A stretch of DNA of 64,000 nt from Nocardioides currus (lineage in GTDB: Bacteria > Actinomycetota > Actinomycetes > Propionibacteriales > Nocardioidaceae). A program made the position numbers and the translations under genes. The stretch covers positions 744,001 to 808,000 of the forward strand of contig NZ_PYXZ01000001.1 in assembly GCF_003057875.1 (NCBI RefSeq), in the 5' to 3' direction. The notes below the pieces were generated by a model, which made no database searches, had not been told where the DNA came from, and worked only from the letters and a program-made list of their open reading frames with translations. Positions 27,345 through 34,851 of this stretch are shown here, piece by piece (within the stretch, counting starts at the first letter, position 1; each line of letters begins with the position of its first letter).

Positions 27345-27396
27345 AGTCTACGCACCTGTGACCCGGCTCACGCGGAGGGCTGTGGCAGGGATCACA
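27345..27396 (-). promoter_or_regulatory. hppA promoter with two CRP-like sites
   Basis: Read on the minus strand, TAGACT at 27350-27345 is a good -10 box. TGTGA-CCCGGC-TCACG at 27357-27372 and TGTGG-CAGGGA-TCACA at 27381-27396 each match 9 of 10 conserved bases of the CRP consensus TGTGA-N6-TCACA. The nearer site covers the -35 region, the farther site is centred 24 bases upstream. A Crp-family gene lies at 54476 in this window. Binding is inference. Confidence 0.55.
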
Positions 27397-27507
27397 TCGC
27401 GTCCCGCCCGTCGGGGTGGGCCCGCCGCTGCCGGGGTCCGGGCGCGGTCGTACGCCGCGACGCCGGGCGGCGCCGAGGGCGGGTGATCGAGGCGGGCCGG
27501 CCCGAGG

Positions 27508-27843
27508 TCAGCTGGCGACCGACGGGTCGAGGGAGTCGTGGATCACGAACACCTTCGCCAGGCCGGTGATGCGGAAGATCTTGAGGAGGCGCTCCTGCGA
27601 GCAGACCAGCTCGAGCGAGCCGTCGTGGGCGCGGACCTTCTTCAGGCCGCCGACCAGGACACCCAGACCGGTCGAGTCGAGGAACTCCACGGCCTCGAGG
27701 TCGATCACGATGTTGTAGGACCCCGCACCGACGAGCTCGGTGATCTGGTCGCGCAGCTTGGGCGCGGTGTAGACGTCGATCTCGCCGCCCACCGCGACGA
27801 TGGCACGGCCATCCTCCTCGCGGGTCGCAAGGGTCAGATCCAC
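27508..27843 (-). CDS. Anti-sigma factor antagonist (STAS domain protein)
   Basis: 111 residues, one STAS domain. The conserved '[12 protein letters not shown]'-like strand (here '[18 protein letters not shown]') and the phospho-acceptor loop '[15 protein letters not shown]' with Ser in D-S-T-G-L-G are clear. Such proteins (SpoIIAA, RsbV, BldG types) release sigma factors by binding anti-sigma kinases when unphosphorylated. No kinase gene is next to it. It is divergent from the helicase gene, an arrangement also seen in other actinobacterial genomes. Confidence 0.9.
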   Translation of the reverse strand: MDLTLATREEDGRAIVAVGGEIDVYTAPKLRDQITELVGAGSYNIVIDLEAVEFLDSTGLGVLVGGLKKVRAHDGSLELVCSQERLLKIFRITGLAKVFVIHDSLDPSVAS

Positions 27844-27978
27844 GACTGCTCCAGGTTGGGAAGATCTCCATCCGAAGCAGGACGCCCCGAATGCTGCCGG
27901 GTGTCATCAAACCATGAGACCCCACCTCCACGCAGGAAGACCCGTGACCGAGGTGGACGAGGACCGCCGCCGGAGGCG

Positions 27979-30345
27979 ATGTCGGTCCCGTTTGCGACAC
28001 TGCGCAGCGTGGACACCGGCGATCGACCTGCGCACCGGCAGGTCGACCAGGTGGTCGCCCGGCTGACCGCCGTGCCGGGTCGCGAGGGCCGCCTCCGACA
28101 CCTCGAGGTGGTGCCGCCGAGGCCCGCCGTGACGGCGCCCTGGCCCGACTGGGTGGCGTCCGACGTCCGCGCCGCCTTCGAGCGCGCTGGCGTCGCGACG
28201 CCGTGGCAGCACCAGGCGGTGGCGGCCGAGGCGGCCCACCACGGACAGCACGTCGTGCTCGCCACCGGCACCGCCTCCGGCAAGTCGCTGGCCTACCAGC
28301 TGCCCGCCCTGAGCGCGATCCGCGTGGGGCGGGGGTCGCGCAACGAGCGGGGCGCGGGCGTGCTCTACCTCGCGCCGACCAAGGCCCTCGCCAACGACCA
28401 GCTCAGCAACATCGCCGCCCTCGGCCTCGACGTGCGCGCGGCCACCCACGACGGCGACAGCACGCGCGAGCAGCGGGACTGGACCCGCGACTTCGGGGAG
28501 TACGTCCTGACCAACCCCGACATGCTGCACCGCTCCCTGCTCCCCCGGCACGCCCAGTGGTCGTCCTTCTTCGGCTCGCTGCGCTACGTCGTCGTCGACG
28601 AGTGCCACCACTACCGCGGGGTCTTCGGGGCCCACGTCGCCCACGTCCTGCGCCGGCTCCGCCGGATCTGCGCGATGTACGGCGCCACGCCGACCTTCGT
28701 CCTCGCCTCGGCCACGGTCGCCGAGCCCGAGGTCGCGGCCGGCCGGTTGACCGGGCTCGACGTGCTGGCCGTGACGGCCGACCACTCCCCGCGAGGTCAG
28801 GTCTCGCTGCTGCTGTGGGAGCCGCCGTTCACCTCCTATGCGGGGGAGAACGGCGCCCCCGTGCGTCGTGCCGCCTCGTCGGAGGCGGCCGACCTGCTCG
28901 CCGACCTCGTGGCCGAGGACATCCGCACGCTCGCCTTCGTCCGTTCCCGTCGCGGCGCCGAGCAGGTGGCCGCGACGGCGGCCGAGCTCCTCGCCGAGGT
29001 CGACCCGTCGCTGCCGGGGCGTGTCGCGGCGTACCGCGGGGGCTACCTGCCCGAGGAACGTCGCGAGCTCGAGGCGGCGCTGCGTCGCGGCGAGCTGACA
29101 GGTCTGGCGGCAACCAACGCGCTCGAGCTCGGCATCGACATCAGCGGCCTGGACGCGGTGCTGGTCGCCGGGTTCCCCGGCACCCGGGCCGCGCTGTGGC
29201 AGCAGGTCGGCAGGGCCGGGCGCGGCGCCCAGGACGCGCTGGGCGTGCTGGTGGCCGGCGCCGACCCGCTGGACACCTACCTCGTCAACCACCCCGACTC
29301 GTTGCTGGGACGGCCGGTCGAGGCCACGGTCTTCGACCCCACCAACCCCTACGTCCTCGGTCCGCACCTCTGCGCGGCGGCACAGGAGCGTCCCCTCACC
29401 GAGGACGACCTGCCGCTGTTCGGCGACGGCGCGCGCCAGGTGGTCGACCAGCTCACCGAGGCGGGCCTGCTCCGCAAGCGCCCGCGCGGGTGGTTCTGGA
29501 CCGACCGGCGGCGGGCGAGCGACCTCGCGGACATCCGGTCGAGCGGCGGCGCGCAGGTGCAGCTGATCGAGGCCGACACGGGCCGGGTCATCGGCACCGT
29601 CGACGCATCGAGCTCGCACGGGACCGCCCACGCCGGCGCCGTCTACGTCCACCGCGGTGACTCCTGGCTGGTCGAGTCGCTCGACCTCGACGAGCACGTG
29701 GCTGTCATGCACCGTGCCGACCTCCCCTACTCGACGTCCGCGCGCGAGATCACCGACATCTCGATCGTGGCGGAGCGCGAGCACCGGGTCTGGCAGGACT
29801 GTCGACTCGCCCTCGGGGAGGTGGATGTCTCCCACCAGGTCGTCTCGTTCCTGAAGCGCCGCCAGCCGAGCGGCGAGGTGATCGGGGAGGAGCTGCTCGA
29901 CCTGCCCGAGCGCTCGCTGCGCACGACGGCCGTGTGGTGGACGGTCCCGGCCCACGTGCTGGCGGAGAGCGGGCTGGCGGCCGCCGACCTGCCGGGATCG
30001 GCGCACGCGGCCGAGCACTGCTCCATCGGGCTCCTTCCTCTCTTCGCGACCTGCGACCGGTGGGACATCGGCGGCGTCTCCACGGCCCTGCACGCCGACA
30101 CCGGGGAGCTGACGGTGTTCGTGTACGACGGCCACCCGGGAGGCGCCGGCTTCGCCGAGCGCGGGTTCCGGGCGGCGTACGCCTGGCTCACCGCGACCCG
30201 GGAGGCGATCGCGACCTGCGAGTGCCTGTCGGGCTGCCCGTCGTGCATCCAGTCGCCGAAGTGCGGCAACCAGAACAACCCGCTCGACAAGCCCGGCGCG
30301 ATCGCGCTGCTCGACCTGCTCCTCGCAGGCGCACGCGCCGAGTAG
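27979..30345 (+). CDS. DEAH-box helicase of the helicase/secretion neighbourhood (YprA/MrfA-like, DUF1998)
   Basis: 788 residues from ATG 27979; GGAGG sits only two bases before this ATG, so a start a few codons later (GTG in 'RSVDTGDRP') cannot be excluded. Helicase motifs in order: 'ATGTASGKSLAYQLP' (Walker A, about residue 95), 'VVVDECHHYRGVFG' (DECH), 'ASATV', 'ATNALELGIDISGLDAV' and 'QQVGRAGRG'. The C-terminal DUF1998 domain ends with 'CECLSGCPSCIQSPKCG', four cysteines binding zinc. The family is conserved next to the tad genes in actinobacteria (TIGR03817) and is related to the DNA repair helicase MrfA of Bacillus. Confidence 0.9.
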   Translation: MSVPFATLRSVDTGDRPAHRQVDQVVARLTAVPGREGRLRHLEVVPPRPAVTAPWPDWVASDVRAAFERAGVATPWQHQAVAAEAAHHGQHVVLATGTASGKSLAYQLPALSAIRVGRGSRNERGAGVLYLAPTKALANDQLSNIAALGLDVRAATHDGDSTREQRDWTRDFGEYVLTNPDMLHRSLLPRHAQWSSFFGSLRYVVVDECHHYRGVFGAHVAHVLRRLRRICAMYGATPTFVLASATVAEPEVAAGRLTGLDVLAVTADHSPRGQVSLLLWEPPFTSYAGENGAPVRRAASSEAADLLADLVAEDIRTLAFVRSRRGAEQVAATAAELLAEVDPSLPGRVAAYRGGYLPEERRELEAALRRGELTGLAATNALELGIDISGLDAVLVAGFPGTRAALWQQVGRAGRGAQDALGVLVAGADPLDTYLVNHPDSLLGRPVEATVFDPTNPYVLGPHLCAAAQERPLTEDDLPLFGDGARQVVDQLTEAGLLRKRPRGWFWTDRRRASDLADIRSSGGAQVQLIEADTGRVIGTVDASSSHGTAHAGAVYVHRGDSWLVESLDLDEHVAVMHRADLPYSTSAREITDISIVAEREHRVWQDCRLALGEVDVSHQVVSFLKRRQPSGEVIGEELLDLPERSLRTTAVWWTVPAHVLAESGLAAADLPGSAHAAEHCSIGLLPLFATCDRWDIGGVSTALHADTGELTVFVYDGHPGGAGFAERGFRAAYAWLTATREAIATCECLSGCPSCIQSPKCGNQNNPLDKPGAIALLDLLLAGARAE

Positions 30346-30354
30346 CCTGCGACC

Positions 30355-30654
30355 ATGGTCATCCTCGGACTCCTCCTCATCATCCTCGGCGCGATCGCCG
30401 TCCTGTCGGCGGTGTTCGTCAGCGAGCCGGGCACCGGGGGCGAGCTCCTCGGCTTCGACGTCACGACGATCCAGAGCTTCCTGATCGGGGTCGCGGCCGG
30501 CGCCGCGATCCTGTGGGGGTTCTCGATCCTCAAGTGGGGCACCAAGCGCGGGATCGCCCAGCGCAAGGAGCGCAAGGAGCTCAACAAGCTCAGCGAGCGG
30601 CTCGACCGGGCGGAGTCGGAGCGTCGCGCCGAAACCCCGGACGAGAACCTCTGA
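30355..30654 (+). CDS. Small two-TM membrane protein with charged C-terminal tail
   Basis: 99 residues. Two hydrophobic segments ('VILGLLLIILGAIAVLSAVF', residues 2-21, and about 41-58) resemble the LapA-like membrane protein layout. They are followed by a highly charged, probably helical tail 'QRKERKELNKLSERLDRAE'. A TAGCCT hexamer formed by the helicase stop codon (30343-30348) lies six bases before the ATG, so a leaderless transcript is plausible. The function is unknown. It is convergent with the tad operon. Confidence 0.75.
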   Translation: MVILGLLLIILGAIAVLSAVFVSEPGTGGELLGFDVTTIQSFLIGVAAGAAILWGFSILKWGTKRGIAQRKERKELNKLSERLDRAESERRAETPDENL

Positions 30655-30660
30655 GCCGAC

Positions 30661-31011
30661 TCACCCGGCCGCGGGTCCTGCGCGCGCCTGGGCCGTGACG
30701 TCGTAGCGACGTCCGAGCAGCGTCGGGCCCGGAGCGGTCACGCCGACGGTCACGATCGCCCCGGCGGGCTCGCAGCTCGTGAGCATCGACCCGTTGGCCG
30801 TCGCGATGCCGTCCGCCGCCGCGCAGGCATCGGCGCCGGTGACGGCCGCTGTCGCCCCGGCCAGGGCGGCGAGGTCGGCGGCCGCCTGAGCACTGCGCTG
30901 GGTGGCCACGATCGCGGCCACGCCGGCCAGCCCCAGACCGACGAACATCAGCACGCCGGTGACAGCGAGCACGACCAGCGTCGCGGCGCCCCTCTCGTCG
31001 GCGCGAGTCAC
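30661..31011 (-). CDS. TadE/TadG-like protein of the tad locus (Rv3654c-like)
   Basis: 116 residues. The N-terminus 'MTRADERGAATLVVLAVTGV' has the class III signal layout: a charged lead, Gly, then a hydrophobic helix. The residue at position +5 after the glycine is Val, not Glu, so processing by the usual prepilin peptidase is doubtful. Two cysteines in the second half ('ADACAAADG', 'LTSCEPA') may pair. The family is the helicase/secretion neighbourhood TadE-like group (TIGR03816). Its GTG start overlaps the stop of the preceding tadE gene (GTGA). Confidence 0.82.
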   Translation of the reverse strand: MTRADERGAATLVVLAVTGVLMFVGLGLAGVAAIVATQRSAQAAADLAALAGATAAVTGADACAAADGIATANGSMLTSCEPAGAIVTVGVTAPGPTLLGRRYDVTAQARAGPAAG

Positions 31012-31388
31012 GACTCCTCCAGGAGCGCCACGGCACGTGAACGGACCGTGACGCCGGGCAGGAAGTCGAAGAGCCCGCCCGGACCCTCGATCCGAGCAGA
31101 CGCCGTGACCGCGACCTGTCGGCCCTCGAGGACCACCTCGATGCCCGCGCCCTCGGGCGCGATCTGCGCGCCGACCGCTGTCGCCTCGGACTCCGAGTCG
31201 CCACGGGCGACAGCCCGGGCCGACTCACGTGCCGCGTCGACCACCCTGATCTGCGCGGAGGCGGCGGCCAGCAACCAGGCCAGACCGACGGTCACGGCCA
31301 GCACCAGCGGCAGCCCGAGCGCGAGCTCGGCGGTCACGGCTCCCCGCTCACCGTTCCCGCCCCGCGGCCGCCGCCGGTGCGTGATCAC
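31008..31388 (-). CDS. tadE: TadE-family pilus minor pilin
   Basis: Start GTG 31388 overlaps the stop of the flp gene by four bases and gives 126 residues; the longer open frame runs back through flp and is not coding. The N-terminal segment 'NGERGAVTAELALGLPLVL' has the prepilin-like cleavage glycine followed by AVTAE, with Glu at +5 and a hydrophobic helix, as in TadE/TadF minor pilins. The rest is a small soluble domain predicted outside the membrane. It belongs to the operon flp-tadE-tadE2. Confidence 0.85.
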   Translation of the reverse strand: MITHRRRPRGGNGERGAVTAELALGLPLVLAVTVGLAWLLAAASAQIRVVDAARESARAVARGDSESEATAVGAQIAPEGAGIEVVLEGRQVAVTASARIEGPGGLFDFLPGVTVRSRAVALLEES

Positions 31389-31588
31389 TTGATCCCCAGC
31401 AGGCCCAGCACGTGGTCGAACAGCGTCTTGAGCAGCTGGTCTCCAAAGCCGCCACTGAGCAGCTTGTAGAGCAGTCCCGCGAAGCCGGCGCCGGCCGCCG
31501 TACCGACGGCGTACTCCGCGGTCGTGATCCCCCGTTCCTCGGCGACCCGCCCCCGCACGCTGCCGCGCTCCAGCTCGATGTCCGCCAT
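31385..31588 (-). CDS. flp: Flp-type pilin (DUF4244 family)
   Basis: 67 residues from ATG 31588, which follows AAGGGG; longer upstream frames run into the repeat array and are not coding. The prepilin signal is 'VAEERGITTAEYAVGTAAGA': cleavage after Gly, then ITTAE with Glu at +5 and Tyr at +6, as in Flp pilins, followed by one hydrophobic helix and the short tail 'LLKTLFDHVLGLLGIK'. It is the likely major subunit of the Tad pilus. A 50-bp element at 31680-31729 upstream is shared with the ssd gene. Confidence 0.88.
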   Translation of the reverse strand: MADIELERGSVRGRVAEERGITTAEYAVGTAAGAGFAGLLYKLLSGGFGDQLLKTLFDHVLGLLGIK

Positions 31589-31679
31589 GTCGTTCCCCTT
31601 CGTCGTGGCCCACCCGGTGCGGGCCGTCGGCTCGACTCTGCGACGACCCACCCCCACCGCGCCGCCCCCCGCCCGGCGG

Positions 31680-31729
31680 CCTGTGGACGACGCATCCCTG
31701 GCCGGCCCTGTGCGCCGATTGCGACCCGG
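31680..31729 (-). promoter_or_regulatory. Tad-locus upstream element, copy 1 (before flp)
   Basis: Three blocks are shared at the same spacing with bases 35922-35971: CCTGTGGAC (31680-31688), CCTGTG (31707-31712) and GATTGCGACCCGG (31717-31729). Over 50 bases, 35 are identical and the 13-base block is perfect. The two copies precede the two tad transcription units on the same strand. They are candidate promoter or activator sites. The remaining bases 31730-31778 show nothing else. Confidence 0.6.
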
Positions 31730-31778
31730 ACACGCCGCGGCCCACGCGTGCCCGAGCGTCGGCGCCCGCTCGCCGGCG

Positions 31779-32171
31779 GTGCGCCAGCGACCTTCGAGCC
31801 GACGGGAATGTGGCTCACCCACCGCCACCGGGCGAGTCGCCGAGAACCCCGGAGGAAGAGGTGCGCCAGCCACCTTCGAGCCGCCCGGAATGTGGCTCAC
31901 CCACCGCCACCGGGCGAGTCGCCGAGAACCCCGGAGGAAGAGGTGCGCCAGCCACCTTCGAGCCGCCCGGAATGTGGCTCATCCACCGCCGCCCGGCGAG
32001 CCGCGAAGAAGCCCGGAAAGAGCGGTGCGCCAGCCACCTTCGAGCCGCCCGGAATGTGGCTCACCCACCGCAACCCGACGAGTCGCGAGGAAGCCCGGAG
32101 GGAGAGGTGCGCCAGCCACCTTCGAGCCGCCCGGAATGTGGCTCACCCACCACAACCCGACGAGTCGCGAG
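31779..32171. repeat. Five tandem copies of an 82-bp repeat
   Basis: Units begin at 31779, 31861, 31943, 32025 and 32107 (the last is 65 bases long). The first 46 or so bases of each unit are nearly invariant and include TTCGAGCCGCCCGGAATGTG and GGCTCACCCACCG; the second half diverges in pairs. Inside the unit GAGCC pairs with GGCTC, and AGCCAC pairs with GTGGCT, so alternative hairpins are possible. The array fills the gap between tadC and flp (32195 to 31589). It has no start codon with a ribosome site and its open frames are by-products of the repeat. A related pair of units lies at 61102-61231. Confidence 0.9.
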
Positions 32172-32195
32172 CGGGGTAGACCGGCCGTCTTCCCC

Positions 32196-32900
32196 TCACG
32201 GAGTCAGGCTGGTCAGCAGGCCGGCCACGGTCGGGACGATCCCGATGAGCAGGAACGCGGGGAGCAGGCACAGGCCGAGGGGTACGGCGGCCTTCACCCC
32301 GACGGCGCGGGCTCGGTCCTCGACCTCGGCCAGCGCGGCCCGTTCGAGGTCGTCGGCGAGCCGCTCGACGGCGTCGGCCACCGAGCTGCCGCTGGACTCG
32401 GCACGGGCGAGCGTGCGACCCAGGCTGGCGAGCGCCTCGTCGTCGGCGAGCGTGCTCCACACCAGGAGCGGGTCGACGCCCATCCGCAGCCGGGCCAGGG
32501 CCGAGCCGAGCCGCTCGGCCGTGGGGCCCGGACAGGCGGCAGCCACGGCGGCGAGCGCAGCGGCTGGCGCGGCACCCGACCGCAGGGCGCTGGAGAGCAG
32601 GTCGACCACGTGTGGGAGCTCGCGTGCGACGTCCTCGCGCTCGCGACGACGCGCGGTCGGCTCCGAGCGTGCCAGGGCGACCCACGCGCCAACGACGGCG
32701 ACGGGCGCGGCGACCAGGCCCGGTGGCCCGCCCACGACCAACCCGGTGCCGACGCCGGCCAGCAGGCACAGCACCGGGCGCCACCGACCGACCGCGGCCG
32801 TGCCGACCACACCCTCGGGCTCGGCCACGCGCGGGCGCGGTCGCGGCGGGAGGAGAAGGAGCACGGCCGCTCCGGCCGCACACGCGGCCAGCAGCATCAT
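32196..32900 (-). CDS. tadC: Type II secretion F family protein TadC
   Basis: Start ATG 32900 overlaps the tadB stop (ATGA) and gives 234 residues. The protein has an N-terminal membrane pair, a cytoplasmic T2SSF domain ('ELPHVVDLLSSALRSGAAPA', 'RAESSGSSVADAVERLADDL') and a C-terminal span ending 'LLPAFLLIGIVPTVAGLL', as in TadC. With TadB it forms the inner-membrane platform of the Tad pilus assembly machine. An 82-bp repeat array lies directly downstream. Confidence 0.85.
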   Translation of the reverse strand: MMLLAACAAGAAVLLLLPPRPRPRVAEPEGVVGTAAVGRWRPVLCLLAGVGTGLVVGGPPGLVAAPVAVVGAWVALARSEPTARRREREDVARELPHVVDLLSSALRSGAAPAAALAAVAAACPGPTAERLGSALARLRMGVDPLLVWSTLADDEALASLGRTLARAESSGSSVADAVERLADDLERAALAEVEDRARAVGVKAAVPLGLCLLPAFLLIGIVPTVAGLLTSLTP

Positions 32901-33664
32901 CGGGGGTCGGCCCGGTCGGCGATGGCCTCGATCCACCACAGCCCGGCGATCCCGAAGCCCAGCCCCGCGACGAGGCACGCCCACCCGACCGGCGTCTCGA
33001 GCAGGAACCTCCACGGGTCCCCGCCGGCACCGGATCCCATGCCCAGCGCGACGACGGGGAGGGCGGCCACGAGTCGCGCCGTCGCGCGTGCCGACGCGAG
33101 CTCCGAGGTGACGACCCGCTGCGTCTGGCGCTGGGCCCGGATGCGGGCGCTGACCCTGGCGATGGCGTGGGCGAGCCCGGTGCCCGAGTGGTGGGCCACC
33201 TGCCAGGCGGCCGCGACGACCCGCAGGTCCCCGGCCCCGGGCGTCGTGGCCGCGCGGCGCAGTGCCGCCGGCACGTCCGTGCCCATCGCCCAGGCGTCGT
33301 GCACCGGCACCAGCCCCGACCAGCGTCGCGCTGCCTCGGCGAGCGCGAACCCGGGAGGCCGCCCGGCCGCGAGCTCGGCCGCCATCACATCGCAGGCGTC
33401 GAGCACCCCGAGCGCGGTCGCCGCGCGCGTCCGGCGATCGCGCCGGCGCAGCCAGATGGCCCGGCCACCCGCACCGGCCAGCGCGACGGCACACGCCACG
33501 ACCACCAGACGGGCCGGCAGCCCTCCGCCGACGACGCCCCACCCGAGGCCCGCCGCGACGGTCAGCAGGACTGGACGCCACCTCCACCGCGCCGCGACCA
33601 CGCGACCGCTCGGCACGAGCAGCCAGACGGCCAAGCCCGCGAGGGCGGCGGCCACCACGGCCAT
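32897..33664 (-). CDS. tadB: Type II secretion F family protein TadB
   Basis: 255 residues; the ATG at 33664 overlaps the tadA stop by one base (TGATG). Two N-terminal spans are followed by a cytoplasmic domain with 'VMAAELAAGRPPGFALAEAA' and 'AHHSGTGLAHAIARVSARIR', then two C-terminal spans. This is the TadB layout; sequence identity in this family is low, so the assignment rests on topology and operon order (ssd-tadA-tadB-tadC). Confidence 0.82.
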   Translation of the reverse strand: MAVVAAALAGLAVWLLVPSGRVVAARWRWRPVLLTVAAGLGWGVVGGGLPARLVVVACAVALAGAGGRAIWLRRRDRRTRAATALGVLDACDVMAAELAAGRPPGFALAEAARRWSGLVPVHDAWAMGTDVPAALRRAATTPGAGDLRVVAAAWQVAHHSGTGLAHAIARVSARIRAQRQTQRVVTSELASARATARLVAALPVVALGMGSGAGGDPWRFLLETPVGWACLVAGLGFGIAGLWWIEAIADRADPR

Positions 33665-34851
33665 CAGCCGATCCGTGCGGACAGCCGGGCCGCCGCCGGG
33701 CCTCGCGTCGTCCGTCCGTCGGGCGCGAAGGAGACGGCGGCCTCGATCGAGACCGCGCCCGATCCGTCGCGCACGGGGACGCCGACCTGGGTCACGCGGC
33801 GGCGTCCGTCGGGGTCGCGCGCGAGGTGGACCACCGCGTCGAGGGCCGACGCCAGCTGGCTGTGCGCCGCGTCGCGCGGCAGCCCGGCGGCGGCCGCGAG
33901 TGCCTCGACCCGCGCGGGCACGTCGGCTGCCGAGTTGGCGTGGAGGGTGCCGCAGCCACCCGCGTGCCCGGTGTTCAGCGCAGCCAGCATGACCACGACC
34001 TCGGCCCCGCGGACCTCCCCCACGACCAGGCGGTCGGGTCTCATCCGCAGCGCCTGCCGCACCAGGGTGGCGAGCGTGATCTCGCCCGCGCCCTCGATGT
34101 TGGGCGGTCGCGCCTCGAGGCCGAGGACGTGCGGGTGGTCGGGGCGCAGCTCACTGGCGTCCTCGACCAGCACCATCCGCTCGGCGGGATCGACGAGCCC
34201 GAGGAGTGCGGACAGCAGCGTCGTCTTGCCCGACCCGGTCCCGCCGCTGACCAGGAAGGCCAGCCGCTGCTCGACGATCGCGCGCAGCACCCCGGCGCAC
34301 TCCGGGCTCACCGAACCCGCGCCGACCAGGTCGTCCACGGAGAACGCTGTGGTGGCCGGGACGCGCAACGAGATGGTCGTGCCGGGCCGGGCGACCGGGG
34401 CCAGCACCGCATGGAAACGGGTGCCGTCGGGCAGCCGCACGTCGGCGTAGGGCGTGGCGTCGTCGAGCCGACGCCCACCCGTCGCAGCCAGGCGCTGCGC
34501 CAGCCTCCGCACCGCGGCATCGTCGCGGAAACGGACGCCGGTCAGTCGCAGCCCGTCACCGTCGTCGACCCAGACCTCCTCGGCCCCGTTGACCAGCACG
34601 TCGGTCACCCCGGGCTGGCGCAGGAGCGGCTCGAGCGGACCGGACCCGAGGACGTCGCGGCGCAGCGCGTCGTGGACGGCCAGCACCGTCGCGTCCCCGA
34701 CCGGCCGTCCAGCGGCCCGCATCGCCTCCGCCACCCGGTGCGGGGACAGGTCGCCGGGCGAGGCGGCGAGTCGCTCGCGGACGTCGTCGACCAGCCCGAC
34801 TTCCAGCCCGATCTCCACGCCGACCTCCACTCCGGCCCCGGATGCCGCCAT
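33664..34851 (-). CDS. tadA: TadA/CpaF-family secretion ATPase
   Basis: 395 residues from ATG 34851, which shares one base with the ssd stop; the GTG just before it is equally possible. Motifs: 'FLVSGGTGSGKTTLLSALLG' Walker A region, 'MVLVEDASELRPDHPHVLGL' (Asp box), 'LRMRPDRLVVGEVRGAE' (Walker B) and 'GTLHANSAADVPARVEAL' (His box). This is the hexameric motor of the Tad/Flp pilus, of the TIGR03819 actinobacterial subgroup. A stretch of alternating Val/Gly/Glu near residues 8-20 is low complexity. Confidence 0.93.
   Translation of the reverse strand: MAASGAGVEVGVEIGLEVGLVDDVRERLAASPGDLSPHRVAEAMRAAGRPVGDATVLAVHDALRRDVLGSGPLEPLLRQPGVTDVLVNGAEEVWVDDGDGLRLTGVRFRDDAAVRRLAQRLAATGGRRLDDATPYADVRLPDGTRFHAVLAPVARPGTTISLRVPATTAFSVDDLVGAGSVSPECAGVLRAIVEQRLAFLVSGGTGSGKTTLLSALLGLVDPAERMVLVEDASELRPDHPHVLGLEARPPNIEGAGEITLATLVRQALRMRPDRLVVGEVRGAEVVVMLAALNTGHAGGCGTLHANSAADVPARVEALAAAAGLPRDAAHSQLASALDAVVHLARDPDGRRRVTQVGVPVRDGSGAVSIEAAVSFAPDGRTTRGPAAARLSARIG

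Noticed and set aside
31385..31900. Protein read from the 82-bp repeats (SHIPGGSKVAGAP-type peptides), fused to flp
   Set aside because: The frame lacks a ribosome site and the flp start at 31588 has a good one; peptide similarity between the two repeat loci follows from the DNA repeat.
31779..32171. CRISPR array
   Set aside because: The unit is 82 bp with graded divergence in its second half, not short identical repeats with unique spacers of equal length; no cas genes nearby.
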